Below the pieces are notes generated by a model, which made no database searches, was not told where the DNA came from, and saw nothing but the letters and a program-made list of their open reading frames with translations. A stretch of 64,000 nucleotides of DNA from Colwellia sp. MB3u-45 (GTDB lineage: Bacteria > Pseudomonadota > Gammaproteobacteria > Enterobacterales > Alteromonadaceae). Every line of letters starts with the position of its first letter. Positions within the stretch are counted from its first letter, which is position 1. The translations under genes were made by a program, and so were the position numbers. The DNA lies in NCBI RefSeq assembly GCF_014077005.1, contig NZ_JACGVC010000053.1:434001-498000 (forward strand), written 5' to 3'. Positions 52,027 to 61,395 of this stretch are shown piece after piece.

Positions 52027-53253
52027 GTGGAACAAGTGTCAGGACTGAAAATTAAAAAGCCAGCAAACTGGTTAGATAAACGCTGTCGTAGTTTAGTGTT
52101 GTCGGTTTTTGCAAAACTGAAAGTTGACCAAATTGAATTAGTCGACAATGGTGAGCATTTTCTTTTTCCCGAGGTTGTTCCAAGCAACGCCTTAATGGGC
52201 CGAATGAATATACATGACCATAGTGCGTATCGTGATTTTGTTAAAGGTGGCTCTATTGGCGTAGCAGAAGCTTATATTGCTGGAAAATGGAGTAGTCCAA
52301 ATTTAACCACAGTCGTGCGTATATTTGCTCGTGCCCAGCAAGAAACTGATGCACTTGAAAAGCAAAGACCTTGGCTATCAAAGATTAAACATACCTTGTT
52401 CCACCGTCGTAATGGAAACAGCCAGTCAGGTTCAAAAAAGAATATTTTGGCTCATTATGATTTAGGTAACGAACTTTATTCACGTTTTCTTGATCCTGAA
52501 ATGATGTATTCATCAGCTATTTATCCAGATCAACAAGCGAGTTTGGCGCAAGCACAACTGCATAAAATGTCGACTATTTGTCAACGCTTAGAGCTAACAG
52601 CCGATGACCATTTATTAGAAATAGGGACAGGTTGGGGTGGTTTAGCTATTTATGCCGCACAGCAATATGGTTGCAAGGTTACCACGACAACAATTTCTGA
52701 TGCGCAGCATGAATATGCCAAAGAGCGCATTGAGCAGTTAGGGCTAGCAGACAAAATAACCTTGTTAAAAGAAGATTATCGCGACTTAACCGGTGAATAT
52801 GACAAGTTAGTTTCAATCGAAATGATAGAAGCGGTTGGTTTTGAATATTTACCCAGCTTTTTTAAGCAGTGTAATGCCAGATTAAAACCAGGTGGTAAAT
52901 TGTTGATACAGTCAATTACCATTGCCGATCAGCGTTTCGATTATTACAAACAGAATGTTGACTTTATTCAGCACTATATTTTCCCTGGTGGCTTTTTACC
53001 TTCTATTACTGTACTTACCGGGCACTTGACTGAATATACCGATTTAGTGACTGAATCGATTAGTGACATAGGCTTAGATTATGCAAAAACCCTAGCCCAT
53101 TGGCGTGAAGCCTTTTTAAACTCTTGGCCTGAGCTCAAACCTTTTGGCTATGATGAAGAGTTTAAAAAACTTTGGCTTTATTATTTCGCCTACTGCGAAG
53201 GTGCGTTTCTTGAGCGCGCCACCAGTACAGTACATTTAGTCGCGAGAAAATAA
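52027..53253 (+). CDS. cfa: Cyclopropane-fatty-acyl-phospholipid synthase
   Basis: A SAM-dependent lipid methyltransferase of about 408 residues that converts unsaturated phospholipid acyl chains to cyclopropane (or methylated) forms at the membrane. HYDLGNELYSRFLDPEMMYSSA, the SAM site LLEIGTGWGGLAIYAAQQYG, VSIEMIEAVG and YIFPGGFLPS are all family motifs. The start is one of two adjacent GTG codons (52024 or 52027); AGGAG at 52015-52019 favours 52027. It ends the photo-oxidative island and is followed by a terminator at 53278. Confidence 0.95.
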   Translation: MEQVSGLKIKKPANWLDKRCRSLVLSVFAKLKVDQIELVDNGEHFLFPEVVPSNALMGRMNIHDHSAYRDFVKGGSIGVAEAYIAGKWSSPNLTTVVRIFARAQQETDALEKQRPWLSKIKHTLFHRRNGNSQSGSKKNILAHYDLGNELYSRFLDPEMMYSSAIYPDQQASLAQAQLHKMSTICQRLELTADDHLLEIGTGWGGLAIYAAQQYGCKVTTTTISDAQHEYAKERIEQLGLADKITLLKEDYRDLTGEYDKLVSIEMIEAVGFEYLPSFFKQCNARLKPGGKLLIQSITIADQRFDYYKQNVDFIQHYIFPGGFLPSITVLTGHLTEYTDLVTESISDIGLDYAKTLAHWREAFLNSWPELKPFGYDEEFKKLWLYYFAYCEGAFLERATSTVHLVARK

Positions 53254-53277
53254 CGGCTATTGCTTCATTGCTTAAAG

Positions 53278-53322
53278 CAGAAACAGTAACTATTCAAGTT
53301 GTTGTTTCTGTTTTTTTTTATT
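53278..53322 (+). terminator. Intrinsic terminator after cfa
   Basis: CAGAAACA and TGTTTCTG flank a loop of about 20 nt and run into nine Ts. It lies 24 bp after the cfa stop. Confidence 0.85.
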
Positions 53323-53638
53323 AAACACACTTGCACTTCGTTTTACCTCCTACAACATAAATTACAGCCAATAAATCATAGCTAACAGCATAAGTTACAG
53401 CAAATTTTATATCGCTACTTTACCTTTAAGCGCATTGTTATTGTGTTGTGTAGGCTAAGTTATTCTGTATTTTTTGCTGCTTATCTCATCTGTTGTCACA
53501 CTTACGTTATAAAACCTTCATCGTTCGGTCATTTTTCTTTTACCTTACTGTCATTTTTACTGCTTAGCATGCTAGTGGTGTTAATGCATCGGCATTAACA
53601 AACTCACTTTAACTAAAAATAACACCAAAGGAAGCATT
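53323..53638. other. Upstream region of the alkaline phosphatase pair
   Basis: About 316 bp with no open frame. Pho-box-like repeats lie at 53526-53565. A short repeat CATAA(A/G)TTACAGC occurs at about 53355 and 53389. The phoA promoter should lie within 53530-53600. Confidence 0.5.
53526..53565 (+). promoter_or_regulatory. Tandem Pho-box-like repeats (PhoB site)
   Basis: CGGTCAT (53526), CTTTTAC (53537) and CTGTCAT (53548) start at exact 11-bp intervals, with ACTGCTT one base off register at 53559. PhoB binds direct repeats of CTGTCAT with 11-bp periodicity, so phosphate-starvation control of the following phosphatases is likely. Confidence 0.65.
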
Positions 53639-55222
53639 ATGAACTCGACATGGGTTTCACTTTCAGCTTTGTCATCTTTTTTACTCTCTAGCGTCGCTGT
53701 TGCTGGGGTTTTACCAAACGTACAAAAAGACAGTCAGTGGTTTGTTGATGGTCAGCAAGCAGTGATGGCTAAAACCAAACTAATAACACGTAATAAAGCT
53801 AAAAATGTCATTTTATTTGTCGGTGACGGCATGGGCTTGTCAACCTTAACCGCTGCCCGAATTTTAGCCGGGCAAAACGAAGGAAGAACGGGCGAGGAAG
53901 GCTACTTAAGTTTTGAAAAGTTTCCTTATTCTGCGCAAGTTAAAACCTATAATGTTGACGCACAAACGCCAGATTCTGCCGGCACAATGACCGCGATGAT
54001 GTCAGGTGTGAAAACAGATGTTGGTGTGATTGGTGTTGATGAAGATATTGAACGTGGTGATTGTGCAACGGTGAAGGGGAATGAATTAGTCACGTCATTA
54101 GAAGCGGCTGAAATTAAAGGCTTATCAACAGGCATTATTTCAACGGCACGTATTACCCATGCGACACCCGCGGCAACCTTTGCAAAATCAGCGGATCGAA
54201 ATTGGGAAGATATTTCTGATATGCCAGCAGCAGCGGTAGCGGCTGGTTGTGTCGATATTGCAACCCAACTTATTGATTTTGAAAAAAATCTAGAGCAACG
54301 TTTCCCAGGCGTTGACGTTGATGGTATTGAAGTGGCATTTGGCGGAGGTCGTCGACACTTTCTACCGAAAGATGCCAGCTTTAACAGTGCAGATGCCAGT
54401 AGTACCGTTGAAGGCGATCGCACCGATGGTGTTAATTTAACCGCCAAATGGCAGGCACAATATCAAACCGGTCAGTATATTATCGATCAAGCAGGCTTCG
54501 ACGCCATTGACGCGAGTAGCACTGAGCGGGTGTTGGGACTATTTAATGAGTCGCATATGCAATACGAAGGCGATCGCAGTAATGATATTGCGGGTGAACC
54601 TTCGTTAACTGAACTTACCAGTAAAGCCATTGATATTCTTGATAATAACGACAAAGGCTTTTTTCTTGTTGTGGAGTCAGGGCGAATTGATCATGGTCAT
54701 CATGCGGGCTCTGCTTATAATGCCTTAACTGATACCATCGAGTTCTCTAACGCAGTACAAGCCGCCATCAATAATACCAATCCTGAAGAAACATTAATTT
54801 TAGTCACGGCGGATCATAGCCATGTATTTACCATTGCCGGTTACCCAAAACGTGGCAATCCAATATTAGGTAAGGTGGTTAATGTTGGCGCAACTGAACC
54901 GGCTCTAGCAAGTGACGGTCTGCCGTATACCACAGTAGGTTATACCAATGGTAAAGGCTTTAGAAACTTGGTCAATGAAACCAATGCAGACGTAACCTAT
55001 AACGATGATGCACTTGCTGGTCGTCAAGATCTAAGCACAGTAGACACCACCACCACAGGATTTCATCAAGAGGCTACCGTGCCACTGAGCTCTGAAACCC
55101 ATGCAGGTGAAGATATTAGTTTACATGCATCAGGACCTGGAGCGCACTTGGCACAAGGCGTTATCGAACAAAGTGTTGTGTTTCATATCATCAATCAATC
55201 GCTTGGCTTAATTGCTAACTAA
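53639..55222 (+). CDS. phoA: Alkaline phosphatase, exported
   Basis: A 527-residue phosphomonoesterase of the PhoA family with a signal peptide (about 1-22). Visible active-site regions are FVGDGMG (Asp63, metal), TPDSAGTMTAMMSG (nucleophile Ser113), VESGRIDHGHHAG (Glu, Asp and His ligands), TADHSHVF (Asp/His) and ETHAGED (His). It releases phosphate from organic phosphates in the periplasm or outside. A paralogue follows after 24 bp, probably from tandem duplication. Pho-box-like repeats lie 75-110 bp upstream. The Ala-Gly after the nucleophile is as in other marine PhoA, unlike E. coli DSAASATA. Confidence 0.93.
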   Translation: MNSTWVSLSALSSFLLSSVAVAGVLPNVQKDSQWFVDGQQAVMAKTKLITRNKAKNVILFVGDGMGLSTLTAARILAGQNEGRTGEEGYLSFEKFPYSAQVKTYNVDAQTPDSAGTMTAMMSGVKTDVGVIGVDEDIERGDCATVKGNELVTSLEAAEIKGLSTGIISTARITHATPAATFAKSADRNWEDISDMPAAAVAAGCVDIATQLIDFEKNLEQRFPGVDVDGIEVAFGGGRRHFLPKDASFNSADASSTVEGDRTDGVNLTAKWQAQYQTGQYIIDQAGFDAIDASSTERVLGLFNESHMQYEGDRSNDIAGEPSLTELTSKAIDILDNNDKGFFLVVESGRIDHGHHAGSAYNALTDTIEFSNAVQAAINNTNPEETLILVTADHSHVFTIAGYPKRGNPILGKVVNVGATEPALASDGLPYTTVGYTNGKGFRNLVNETNADVTYNDDALAGRQDLSTVDTTTTGFHQEATVPLSSETHAGEDISLHASGPGAHLAQGVIEQSVVFHIINQSLGLIAN

Positions 55223-55246
55223 CTGGCTAATCGAAAGGAATTAATC

Positions 55247-57070
55247 ATGAAAACAGTAAAAAATTTATCATTAGCCGTGTTGGCTGTATTAGCAGGTTGT
55301 GGCGGAGATGACGGTTCAAATGGTAGTAATGGTATTGACGGCGAAAGTGCTTTCAATAGTCTGGTTAGCCAAACCTTATTAAATGTTGGCCATGCACAAT
55401 GCCTTAATGGTGGGGTAAAAATTGATTCAGGTGTTGATGATGATAGCTCTGGCGTATTGGATACTAATGAAGTCGATGCAACAGAATTTGTTTGTTCACC
55501 GACACTAACGCAAACACAAGGTTCGGCATTGACCGCCACCACTCATAATTTATGGTATGAGCAAGGCCAAAGTGTTTTAGCGCAAGCCGCAATCAATACT
55601 CAGTCATTGGTTAATACTAAAGGCAAAGCGAAAAATATTATTTTGTTTGTTGGTGATGGTATGGGTATTTCTACTGTGACGGCAACGCGCATTTTAGCAG
55701 GCCAACAGTTAGGTAAATTGGGTGAAGAACATCAATTAAGTTTTGATAAGTTCCCTTTTTCTGGTTTTGCTAAAACCTATAATGTTGATGCACAAACGCC
55801 AGATTCTGCGGGCACCATGACCGCGATGATGTCAGGGGTTAAAACCGATGCAGGTGTTATTGGTGTAAACGAAGCCATTAGTCGCGGCGACTGTGCTTCA
55901 GTCTCCGGAAATGAGCTAGTAACCGCATTAGAATTAGCAGAAATTGCCGGCAAATCAACAGGTATTATTTCTACTGCACGTATTACGCATGCTACGCCAG
56001 CGGCAACTTATGCTAAATCGGCAGAGAGAAATTGGGAAGATAATTCTGATATGCCAGCTGCTGCTGTGGCCGCGGGCTGTGTTGATATTGCCTCACAATT
56101 GATTAGTTTTGAAGATGATATGCAAAGCCGATTTTCTGGCGCAAAAGTTAACGGCATAGAAGTAGTAATGGGCGGAGGAAGACGACACTTTTTACCAAAA
56201 GATGCGGCCTTTAATAGTACCGATGCAGCCAGTGCTATAGAGGGTGATAGAACCGATGGCCGAGATTTAACCGCAGAATGGCAAGCACAGTATCCAGCGG
56301 GCAGTTTCGTTACCGACCAAGCGGGCTTTGATGCGGTTGATGCTAATACCACGCCGCGGCTGTTTGGTTTATTTAATGAATCGCACATGCAGTATGAAGT
56401 CGATCGCGGTAATGACATTGCCGGTGAGCCGTCTTTACGCGAGATGACCAATAAAGCGATTGATATACTTGATAATAACGAGCAAGGGTTTTTCTTAATG
56501 GTGGAAGCTGGCAGGATTGATCATGGTCATCATGCGGGTAGTGCACATGGCGCTTTAACAGATGCAATTGCTTTTGCTGATGCAGTGCAGGCTGCGGTTG
56601 AGGCGACCAATCCAGAAGAAACCTTAATTATTGTTACCGCGGATCATAGTCATGTCTTTACGATGGCAGGCTATCCCAAACGCGGTAACCCTATTTTAGG
56701 TAAAGTGGTGAGTGTGGGTAGCACAGAACCAAGCCTAGCAAGTGACGGTATGCCATACACAACATTAGGTTATACCAATGGCAAAGGCTTTAGAGATTTA
56801 GGTGCAGAAACTAATGCCGATGCGAGTTATAGCGCTGACGCCGTCACTGGCCGTCAAGATCTTAGTATGGTGGATACCCAGTCTACGGGCTTTCATCAAG
56901 AAGCCTTAGTGCCCACAAGTTCGGAAACCCATGCGGGTGAAGATGTGGGTATTTACGCCCAGGGTCCTGGTGCGCATTTAATTACCGGTACCAATGAGCA
57001 AAGTGTGATTTTCCACGTGATGGATTATGCCGCAGACCTTGTTGTAAAAGCTGAGCAAGCGCTAAATTAA
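55247..57070 (+). CDS. Alkaline phosphatase, lipoprotein form
   Basis: A 607-residue paralogue of the upstream phosphatase with the same motifs (FVGDGMG, TPDSAGTMTAMMSG, VEAGRIDHGHHAG, TADHSHVF, ETHAGED) from about residue 125. The N-terminus differs: a lipobox LAGC (Cys18), a Gly/Asp/Asn-rich collagen-like linker, and a small domain of about 65 residues with the LDTNEVDATEFVC pattern found after lipobox regions of other surface lipoproteins. It is therefore probably anchored to the outer membrane, possibly facing outward. It is in one operon with the soluble paralogue. Confidence 0.93.
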   Translation: MKTVKNLSLAVLAVLAGCGGDDGSNGSNGIDGESAFNSLVSQTLLNVGHAQCLNGGVKIDSGVDDDSSGVLDTNEVDATEFVCSPTLTQTQGSALTATTHNLWYEQGQSVLAQAAINTQSLVNTKGKAKNIILFVGDGMGISTVTATRILAGQQLGKLGEEHQLSFDKFPFSGFAKTYNVDAQTPDSAGTMTAMMSGVKTDAGVIGVNEAISRGDCASVSGNELVTALELAEIAGKSTGIISTARITHATPAATYAKSAERNWEDNSDMPAAAVAAGCVDIASQLISFEDDMQSRFSGAKVNGIEVVMGGGRRHFLPKDAAFNSTDAASAIEGDRTDGRDLTAEWQAQYPAGSFVTDQAGFDAVDANTTPRLFGLFNESHMQYEVDRGNDIAGEPSLREMTNKAIDILDNNEQGFFLMVEAGRIDHGHHAGSAHGALTDAIAFADAVQAAVEATNPEETLIIVTADHSHVFTMAGYPKRGNPILGKVVSVGSTEPSLASDGMPYTTLGYTNGKGFRDLGAETNADASYSADAVTGRQDLSMVDTQSTGFHQEALVPTSSETHAGEDVGIYAQGPGAHLITGTNEQSVIFHVMDYAADLVVKAEQALN

Positions 57071-57167
57071 CTCGTGCTTTAGCAAATGCTGTAGCAGGGA
57101 AGTTGTCAGATTAAACATGGCAACTTCCTTTTATTTATTGACCTATTTACCCTGAGTTGGTTTTATT

Positions 57168-57875
57168 ATGAAAATTATTTCAGCATTATTATGCCTTTTG
57201 TCTTTGAGCATTAGCGCCAGTGAGTGCCATATTTCACCTAATGTGATTAGTGCTTATTATCAACTAAGTACTCAAGCGGCTAACAGCGAGCGGATGACAA
57301 AGCCAGTTCAGCAATTGTTTGAACTACACCGCAATAATAATACCGTGCTGCAACGAAATGTCAGCGCAGGTATTAACGATATTTGGTTGTTGAACGGTAA
57401 TCGATTATCGCTAAACCGAGCATTTGAAAAGTATCAACACACCATAGAATATCAACCTAATGAATTGAGACATCAACCGCAGTGGCAAGATGCTTTTCAG
57501 TTGGTTATGACACCCGAACTGAGTCAGATGCAGCTGGTAGAGCAGAAAAAATCCGGTTGTTTACTTGAGCAACACTTTGTACTGAAAGATAAACACAGAG
57601 AATATCAGTTAACTTGGTTACCTAAATTACAGTTAGTAAAATTCTTTCAAGTAAGAGGTGTCGAGTTAACACGACAATGGCAGTTGACAAAATTTCAACC
57701 TGATGCGGAAAAAACAGTACCACTACTTAAGCAATACAGGAATTATCAGAGCACAGATTATGCTGATATCGGCGATAATGAAGGTATCCCGTTTTTAGCC
57801 ACCATGATTAACCAAGGTTTTTCAATGCCGGTGCATAATCGCCCAGCTTTGGCCAACAAGGCGCATCAACATTAA
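57168..57875 (+). CDS. Secreted protein of unknown function
   Basis: A 235-residue protein with a clear signal peptide (MKIISALLCLLSLSISAS). The mature part is polar, has two cysteines, and ends with a conserved-looking GDNEGIPFLATMINQGF segment. I do not recognise the family. It follows the lipoprotein phosphatase after 97 bp in the same direction without a clear terminator in between, so it may belong to the phosphate-starvation unit. Confidence 0.75.
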   Translation: MKIISALLCLLSLSISASECHISPNVISAYYQLSTQAANSERMTKPVQQLFELHRNNNTVLQRNVSAGINDIWLLNGNRLSLNRAFEKYQHTIEYQPNELRHQPQWQDAFQLVMTPELSQMQLVEQKKSGCLLEQHFVLKDKHREYQLTWLPKLQLVKFFQVRGVELTRQWQLTKFQPDAEKTVPLLKQYRNYQSTDYADIGDNEGIPFLATMINQGFSMPVHNRPALANKAHQH

Positions 57876-57948
57876 GGCACCTGATCTGCAGAATAGATAA
57901 ATTATTGCGTTAGCGGCAAGGGTATTGGTTTTTTATTAGCGATTTAAA

Positions 57949-57975
57949 ACCGTGAGCTCTTTGTTAGAGCCCACG
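57949..57975. other. Hairpin after the secreted-protein gene
   Basis: CCGTG-a-GCTCT-ttgtt-AGAGC-c-CACGG forms two 5-bp stems with one mismatch. No T-run follows on the plus strand. It separates convergent genes and may help end transcription. Confidence 0.5.
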
Positions 57976-58051
57976 GCTAGTGGTATTACTTTATTTTGCT
58001 GTGATGTCGTTGTGGGAGTAACTTTACTTCAGTATTCGAATAGTCATTATC

Positions 58052-58095
58052 TTAGGCGTTAGGCGTTAGGCGTTAGTCAACTCAACTCAACTCAA
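58052..58095. repeat. Two adjacent microsatellites
   Basis: TTAGGCG is repeated 3.5 times (58052-58076), directly followed by TCAAC repeated almost four times (58077-58095). Both are in the convergent intergenic region just after the siroheme synthase stop. Confidence 0.88.
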
Positions 58096-58099
58096 GGCA

Positions 58100-59065
58100 T
58101 TAGTTGCCACTATATATATGCTTGGTGATAATAGCGCTTTCTGCCAAGGTTTTATTCTCAGGCAAGTCGACAGCGCCACTGAGTAAGTAAATCACTTTTT
58201 CACCTTGGTCGGCTAAATCTAATGCGTGTTGAACATTAATTAAAATGCTTGAGGCGATTGCTTGAGGAAACTTGCTGGCGTCACGTCGAATATATTCTAT
58301 CAGGTCGATATTAACCGCTTGGTCGTAAAAAACCGCATCGGCAAATTGCATTTCTCGATGGGCATTAAGGGTTAAATGGTCGGGATTACCGTCACGGGTA
58401 TGGATAAAAACAATTTCACCACTGGGTGGTGGCGCTTGTGTTTGTAAGCTGGCAATTAACTGTTGTTCAGCTGAAGTGGTTTTACCATCTAAAATGGCTT
58501 GTCCGATACTGCCGCGTAAAGTGCGCTCCCAAAAAATGCGACGCTCGCGTAAACTTTTCACGCGCGCTTTTACGTGGTCTCTAAATTTAAAAGAAAAGTC
58601 AGCTAATTTCCCATAGCCATTAGGTAATGTTTTTTCAATTTGCTCGCGTAACATCCGCAGTAAAATAGGTGCGCTTCCAGAACTCGACATGGAAATTATG
58701 ATGGGGCTTCGGTCAATAATAGCCGGGGTTATATAGGTGCACAGTTCAGGTTGGTCAACGACATTGGTCAGTAGTTTTAACTGAGTGCTTTCTGTGGCCA
58801 CCGCGCTATTAACTTCAACACTGTCGGTGGCAGCAATGACAATATTACTCTTGCTCAGGTGCCCGGGTTGATAATTATGCTTGAGCCAATTTAATTGGTG
58901 CAAATTCACCAAACGCTCAACACTGCTATTCAGTGTTTCAGACATAATAGAAATGTTAGTTGTCGATTTTAATAACAGCTCTATTTTACGTGCTGCTACC
59001 TCGCCGCCACCTATAATCATAGCGTTAATATGTTTGGCATCTAGATATATAGGAAAATACTTCAT
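58100..59065 (-). CDS. Siroheme synthase-like precorrin-2 dehydrogenase/ferrochelatase with a truncated methylase domain
   Basis: A 321-residue protein. Residues 1-215 match the CysG N-terminal part (Met8-type): GGGEVAARK (19-27) for NAD, NVVD (101-104) with the catalytic Asp, and SSSGSAP around 127-133. It should oxidise precorrin-2 and insert Fe2+ to form siroheme. Residues about 216-300 resemble the start of the uroporphyrinogen methyltransferase domain (GEIVFIH, GNPDHLTLNAHREMQFADAVFYD, IRRDASK), but the GAGPGD site is replaced and the rest of the domain is absent. It lies 67 bp after rraA in the same direction. Confidence 0.85.
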   Translation of the reverse strand: MKYFPIYLDAKHINAMIIGGGEVAARKIELLLKSTTNISIMSETLNSSVERLVNLHQLNWLKHNYQPGHLSKSNIVIAATDSVEVNSAVATESTQLKLLTNVVDQPELCTYITPAIIDRSPIIISMSSSGSAPILLRMLREQIEKTLPNGYGKLADFSFKFRDHVKARVKSLRERRIFWERTLRGSIGQAILDGKTTSAEQQLIASLQTQAPPPSGEIVFIHTRDGNPDHLTLNAHREMQFADAVFYDQAVNIDLIEYIRRDASKFPQAIASSILINVQHALDLADQGEKVIYLLSGAVDLPENKTLAESAIITKHIYSGN

Positions 59066-59132
59066 TATTTCACTCTACTTTTTGGCTTTATTTACCCGCT
59101 TAGCGACACTGTGCTGACTAAGCGGGCAATCA

Positions 59133-59615
59133 TTAAAAGGGGATTAATACTTTGCTAATGGCTAAGCCATTAGCGTCACCATAAATATATTCACCAGGAT
59201 TAAAGCTTAAGTCGGCAAAGTGAATAACCTGGTTAATTTCACCTTTACCCAATTTCTCGGTTTTTATCGGGCAGCAGCCAAGGGCTTTTACCGCAATGGG
59301 TAAAGTGGCAATAGTACCCGCGTCACGTATACAGCCATTAATAACAATGGCTTGCCAGCCATTTTTTACGGCTAGCTCAGCTAGCATGTCACCGAGTAAG
59401 GCGTTAGTCATACTCGCTTTGCCATCAACCACCATCACTTTGTTGGTACCGTCGGTGGCTACCAACTCTTTGACTTTGGAATTGTCATTATGACAGCTAA
59501 CAGTCACTATTTCGCCAGAGAAGATAGTGTGACCACCATAGTCGTTAAAAATCGGCTGAGCTAAAGAAAGCTGTTCGCTATGATCATCAAATAAATCGGG
59601 TAGTAGATCTAACAT
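59133..59615 (-). CDS. rraA: RraA-family regulator of ribonuclease E
   Basis: A 160-residue protein of the RraA/MenG-like family. I use the start MLDLLPDLFDDHSEQ (59615), which matches the family N-terminus; an in-frame ATG seven codons upstream also exists. FNDYGGHTIFSGEIVTVSCHND, VMVVDGKASMTNALLGDMLAELAVKNGW, and VINGCIRD follow as in E. coli RraA. It forms a trimer that binds and inhibits RNase E. It is probably co-transcribed with the siroheme synthase-like gene downstream. Confidence 0.9.
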   Translation of the reverse strand: MLDLLPDLFDDHSEQLSLAQPIFNDYGGHTIFSGEIVTVSCHNDNSKVKELVATDGTNKVMVVDGKASMTNALLGDMLAELAVKNGWQAIVINGCIRDAGTIATLPIAVKALGCCPIKTEKLGKGEINQVIHFADLSFNPGEYIYGDANGLAISKVLIPF

Positions 59616-59636
59616 TTTTATCCCTAAGGTATGCAC

Positions 59637-60306
59637 GCTAGTATATTGAGTATAAATGAAGTTTTACTTTATCAGAACAGGCAATGTATATCTGCGCAGC
59701 GTAAGTAATATTGAGTATAAAGCTAAGTTATTTTCCTTGCTGGTAAAGCGCTATTCATTTTTTTCATTGGCTTAAAGTCATTGGGTTAAATCATTTGGTA
59801 ACCTGCATTAGCCTTGATATTACCTAAGGCCTTTGTTCATACGAACATAATAGCGTTTTAGATTTTTTAATCTTACGGCACTATATAAGTCGGTTGCATA
59901 AGTCATTGGCAAAGTTAGCTACTTGAGGTTGAGTTTCAGTGAGTTGGGAACAAGGTCCAGGAGAGAATTTTATCTTGGCAATTTGGTGCGCAGCTATTCG
60001 TGTTACTTCAATTATATCGAGCCTCATGTCGCTAGCCTGACTTTTTCTATTAAGCAGTTGTTATACACTAGCCTCTTTACTGACAATGTTGAGTGGTTAA
60101 GCGCAAGCTAATACAGCTGTAAACCTCAAACGTCATGATATTATTTTTAGCATTTTGATAACGTTTATTTTGCTATTACTCTAGCAATGACGAAAGGCTA
60201 TCAATCGCCAAATTATCTGTAGTTATTGCTCGAGTATATGGCTAAAGTAACTATTTTGTCGCGGTAGAGGGTGATAAACTAGCAAAAAATTTTAATGAGA
60301 AAAAAC
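59637..60306. other. Divergent intergenic region, rraA / prmA
   Basis: About 670 bp without a supported gene. An open frame at 59923-60111 (TTG start, 62 codons) has no ribosome-binding site or recognisable product. TTGAGTATAAA occurs at about 59647 and 59711. Promoters of rraA (leftward) and prmA (rightward) must be here. Confidence 0.45.
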
Positions 60307-61188
60307 ATGCCTTGGATCCAGCTTAGATTAAGTGCCAATGAAGAGACAGCTGAAAAATATAGCGATTGGTTGAGTGCTTGTGGCGCACAAGCGGTGACCT
60401 TTATTGACGCTAAAGATACACCTATATATGAGCCGCTTCCGGGTGATGAAGTTATTTACTGGAATAATACTGTGGTAATGGGCTTATATGATGCCAGTCA
60501 TGATATGGACAAGGTGTTGAATTATTTAAAATCTATCCATCCAGACAAAGCTAAAATGGTTTACAAGCTTGAACAGTTGGAAGACAAAGATTGGGAACGT
60601 GAATGGATGGACAATTTCCATCCGATGAAATTTGGCCAACGTTTATGGATTTGTCCAAGCTGGCGTGATGTTCCTGACCCTAGTGCGGTGAATGTTATGC
60701 TTGACCCCGGCCTAGCATTTGGTACGGGCACCCACCCAACAACCGCTTTATGTTTAACTTGGCTGGACGGTTTAGACTTAGTCGGCAAAACCGTGGTTGA
60801 TTTTGGTTGTGGCTCAGGTATTTTGTCATTAGCCGCGCTTAAATTAGGCGCAAAAAAAGTGATTGGTATTGATATCGATCCTCAGGCGTTACAAGCGAGT
60901 TTAGAAAACGCTAAACGCAATCACTGTGAAGACCGTTTGGCATTATTTTTACCGAAAGACCAACCTGAATTTAAAGCTGATGTGGTGGTGGCAAATATCT
61001 TAGCCGGACCATTACGTGAACTTGCTCCAGTTATTATTAACTATCTAGCGAGCAATGGTGTGCTTGCTTTGTCTGGTGTTTTAGAAGAGCAAGCCGAACA
61101 ATTACAAACTCAGTATGCTGAATTTTGTCAGATGGACGCTATTGCTGTTCAAGACGAATGGGTGCGTTTATCTGGTGTTCGTTATTAG
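60307..61188 (+). CDS. prmA: Ribosomal protein L11 methyltransferase
   Basis: PrmA trimethylates ribosomal protein L11. The 293-residue protein starts [20 protein letters not shown], so I use the ATG at 60307, not the in-frame ATG four codons upstream. The linker [20 protein letters not shown], the SAM-binding [14 protein letters not shown] and [20 protein letters not shown] motifs and the [12 protein letters not shown] catalytic region are nearly identical to the E. coli protein. It precedes dusB-fis, the usual gammaproteobacterial order. Confidence 0.97.
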   Translation: MPWIQLRLSANEETAEKYSDWLSACGAQAVTFIDAKDTPIYEPLPGDEVIYWNNTVVMGLYDASHDMDKVLNYLKSIHPDKAKMVYKLEQLEDKDWEREWMDNFHPMKFGQRLWICPSWRDVPDPSAVNVMLDPGLAFGTGTHPTTALCLTWLDGLDLVGKTVVDFGCGSGILSLAALKLGAKKVIGIDIDPQALQASLENAKRNHCEDRLALFLPKDQPEFKADVVVANILAGPLRELAPVIINYLASNGVLALSGVLEEQAEQLQTQYAEFCQMDAIAVQDEWVRLSGVRY

Positions 61189-61395
61189 TTTATTATTAGT
61201 TAGCGATTAATGGCCTAAAAATGAGCAGCTTTTGTTATCAAATCGTACAGAAACTGCTCGCATCAACACTTTAGAAAATGTCAACATGAAAAACGTGAAA
61301 AAAAGCGCGTTTTGTTCAATTTATATCCTTTTCAATCCCAAAAAAAACACGTAAACTTAGCGCCCTTTTGACTAGTAGCTCAAAAAAACAGCAGC

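Noticed and set aside
53947-56451. Several long minus-strand frames opposite the phosphatase genes
   Set aside because: They are antisense shadows of two strongly coding genes and contain low-complexity Ala/Ser-rich sequence.
58100-59065. Siroheme synthase-like gene as a frameshifted pseudogene of full CysG
   Set aside because: No methylase sequence continues in another frame after the stop at 58100; only microsatellites and intergenic sequence follow, so it is treated as an intact shortened gene.
59838-59864. Minus-strand CGTAT with AAATC 17 nt upstream, before rraA
   Set aside because: The -35 matches only 3 of 5 and the site is more than 200 bp from the rraA start.
59923-60111. A 62-codon frame before prmA
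   Set aside because: TTG start, no Shine-Dalgarno and no recognisable motif; composition is not protein-like.
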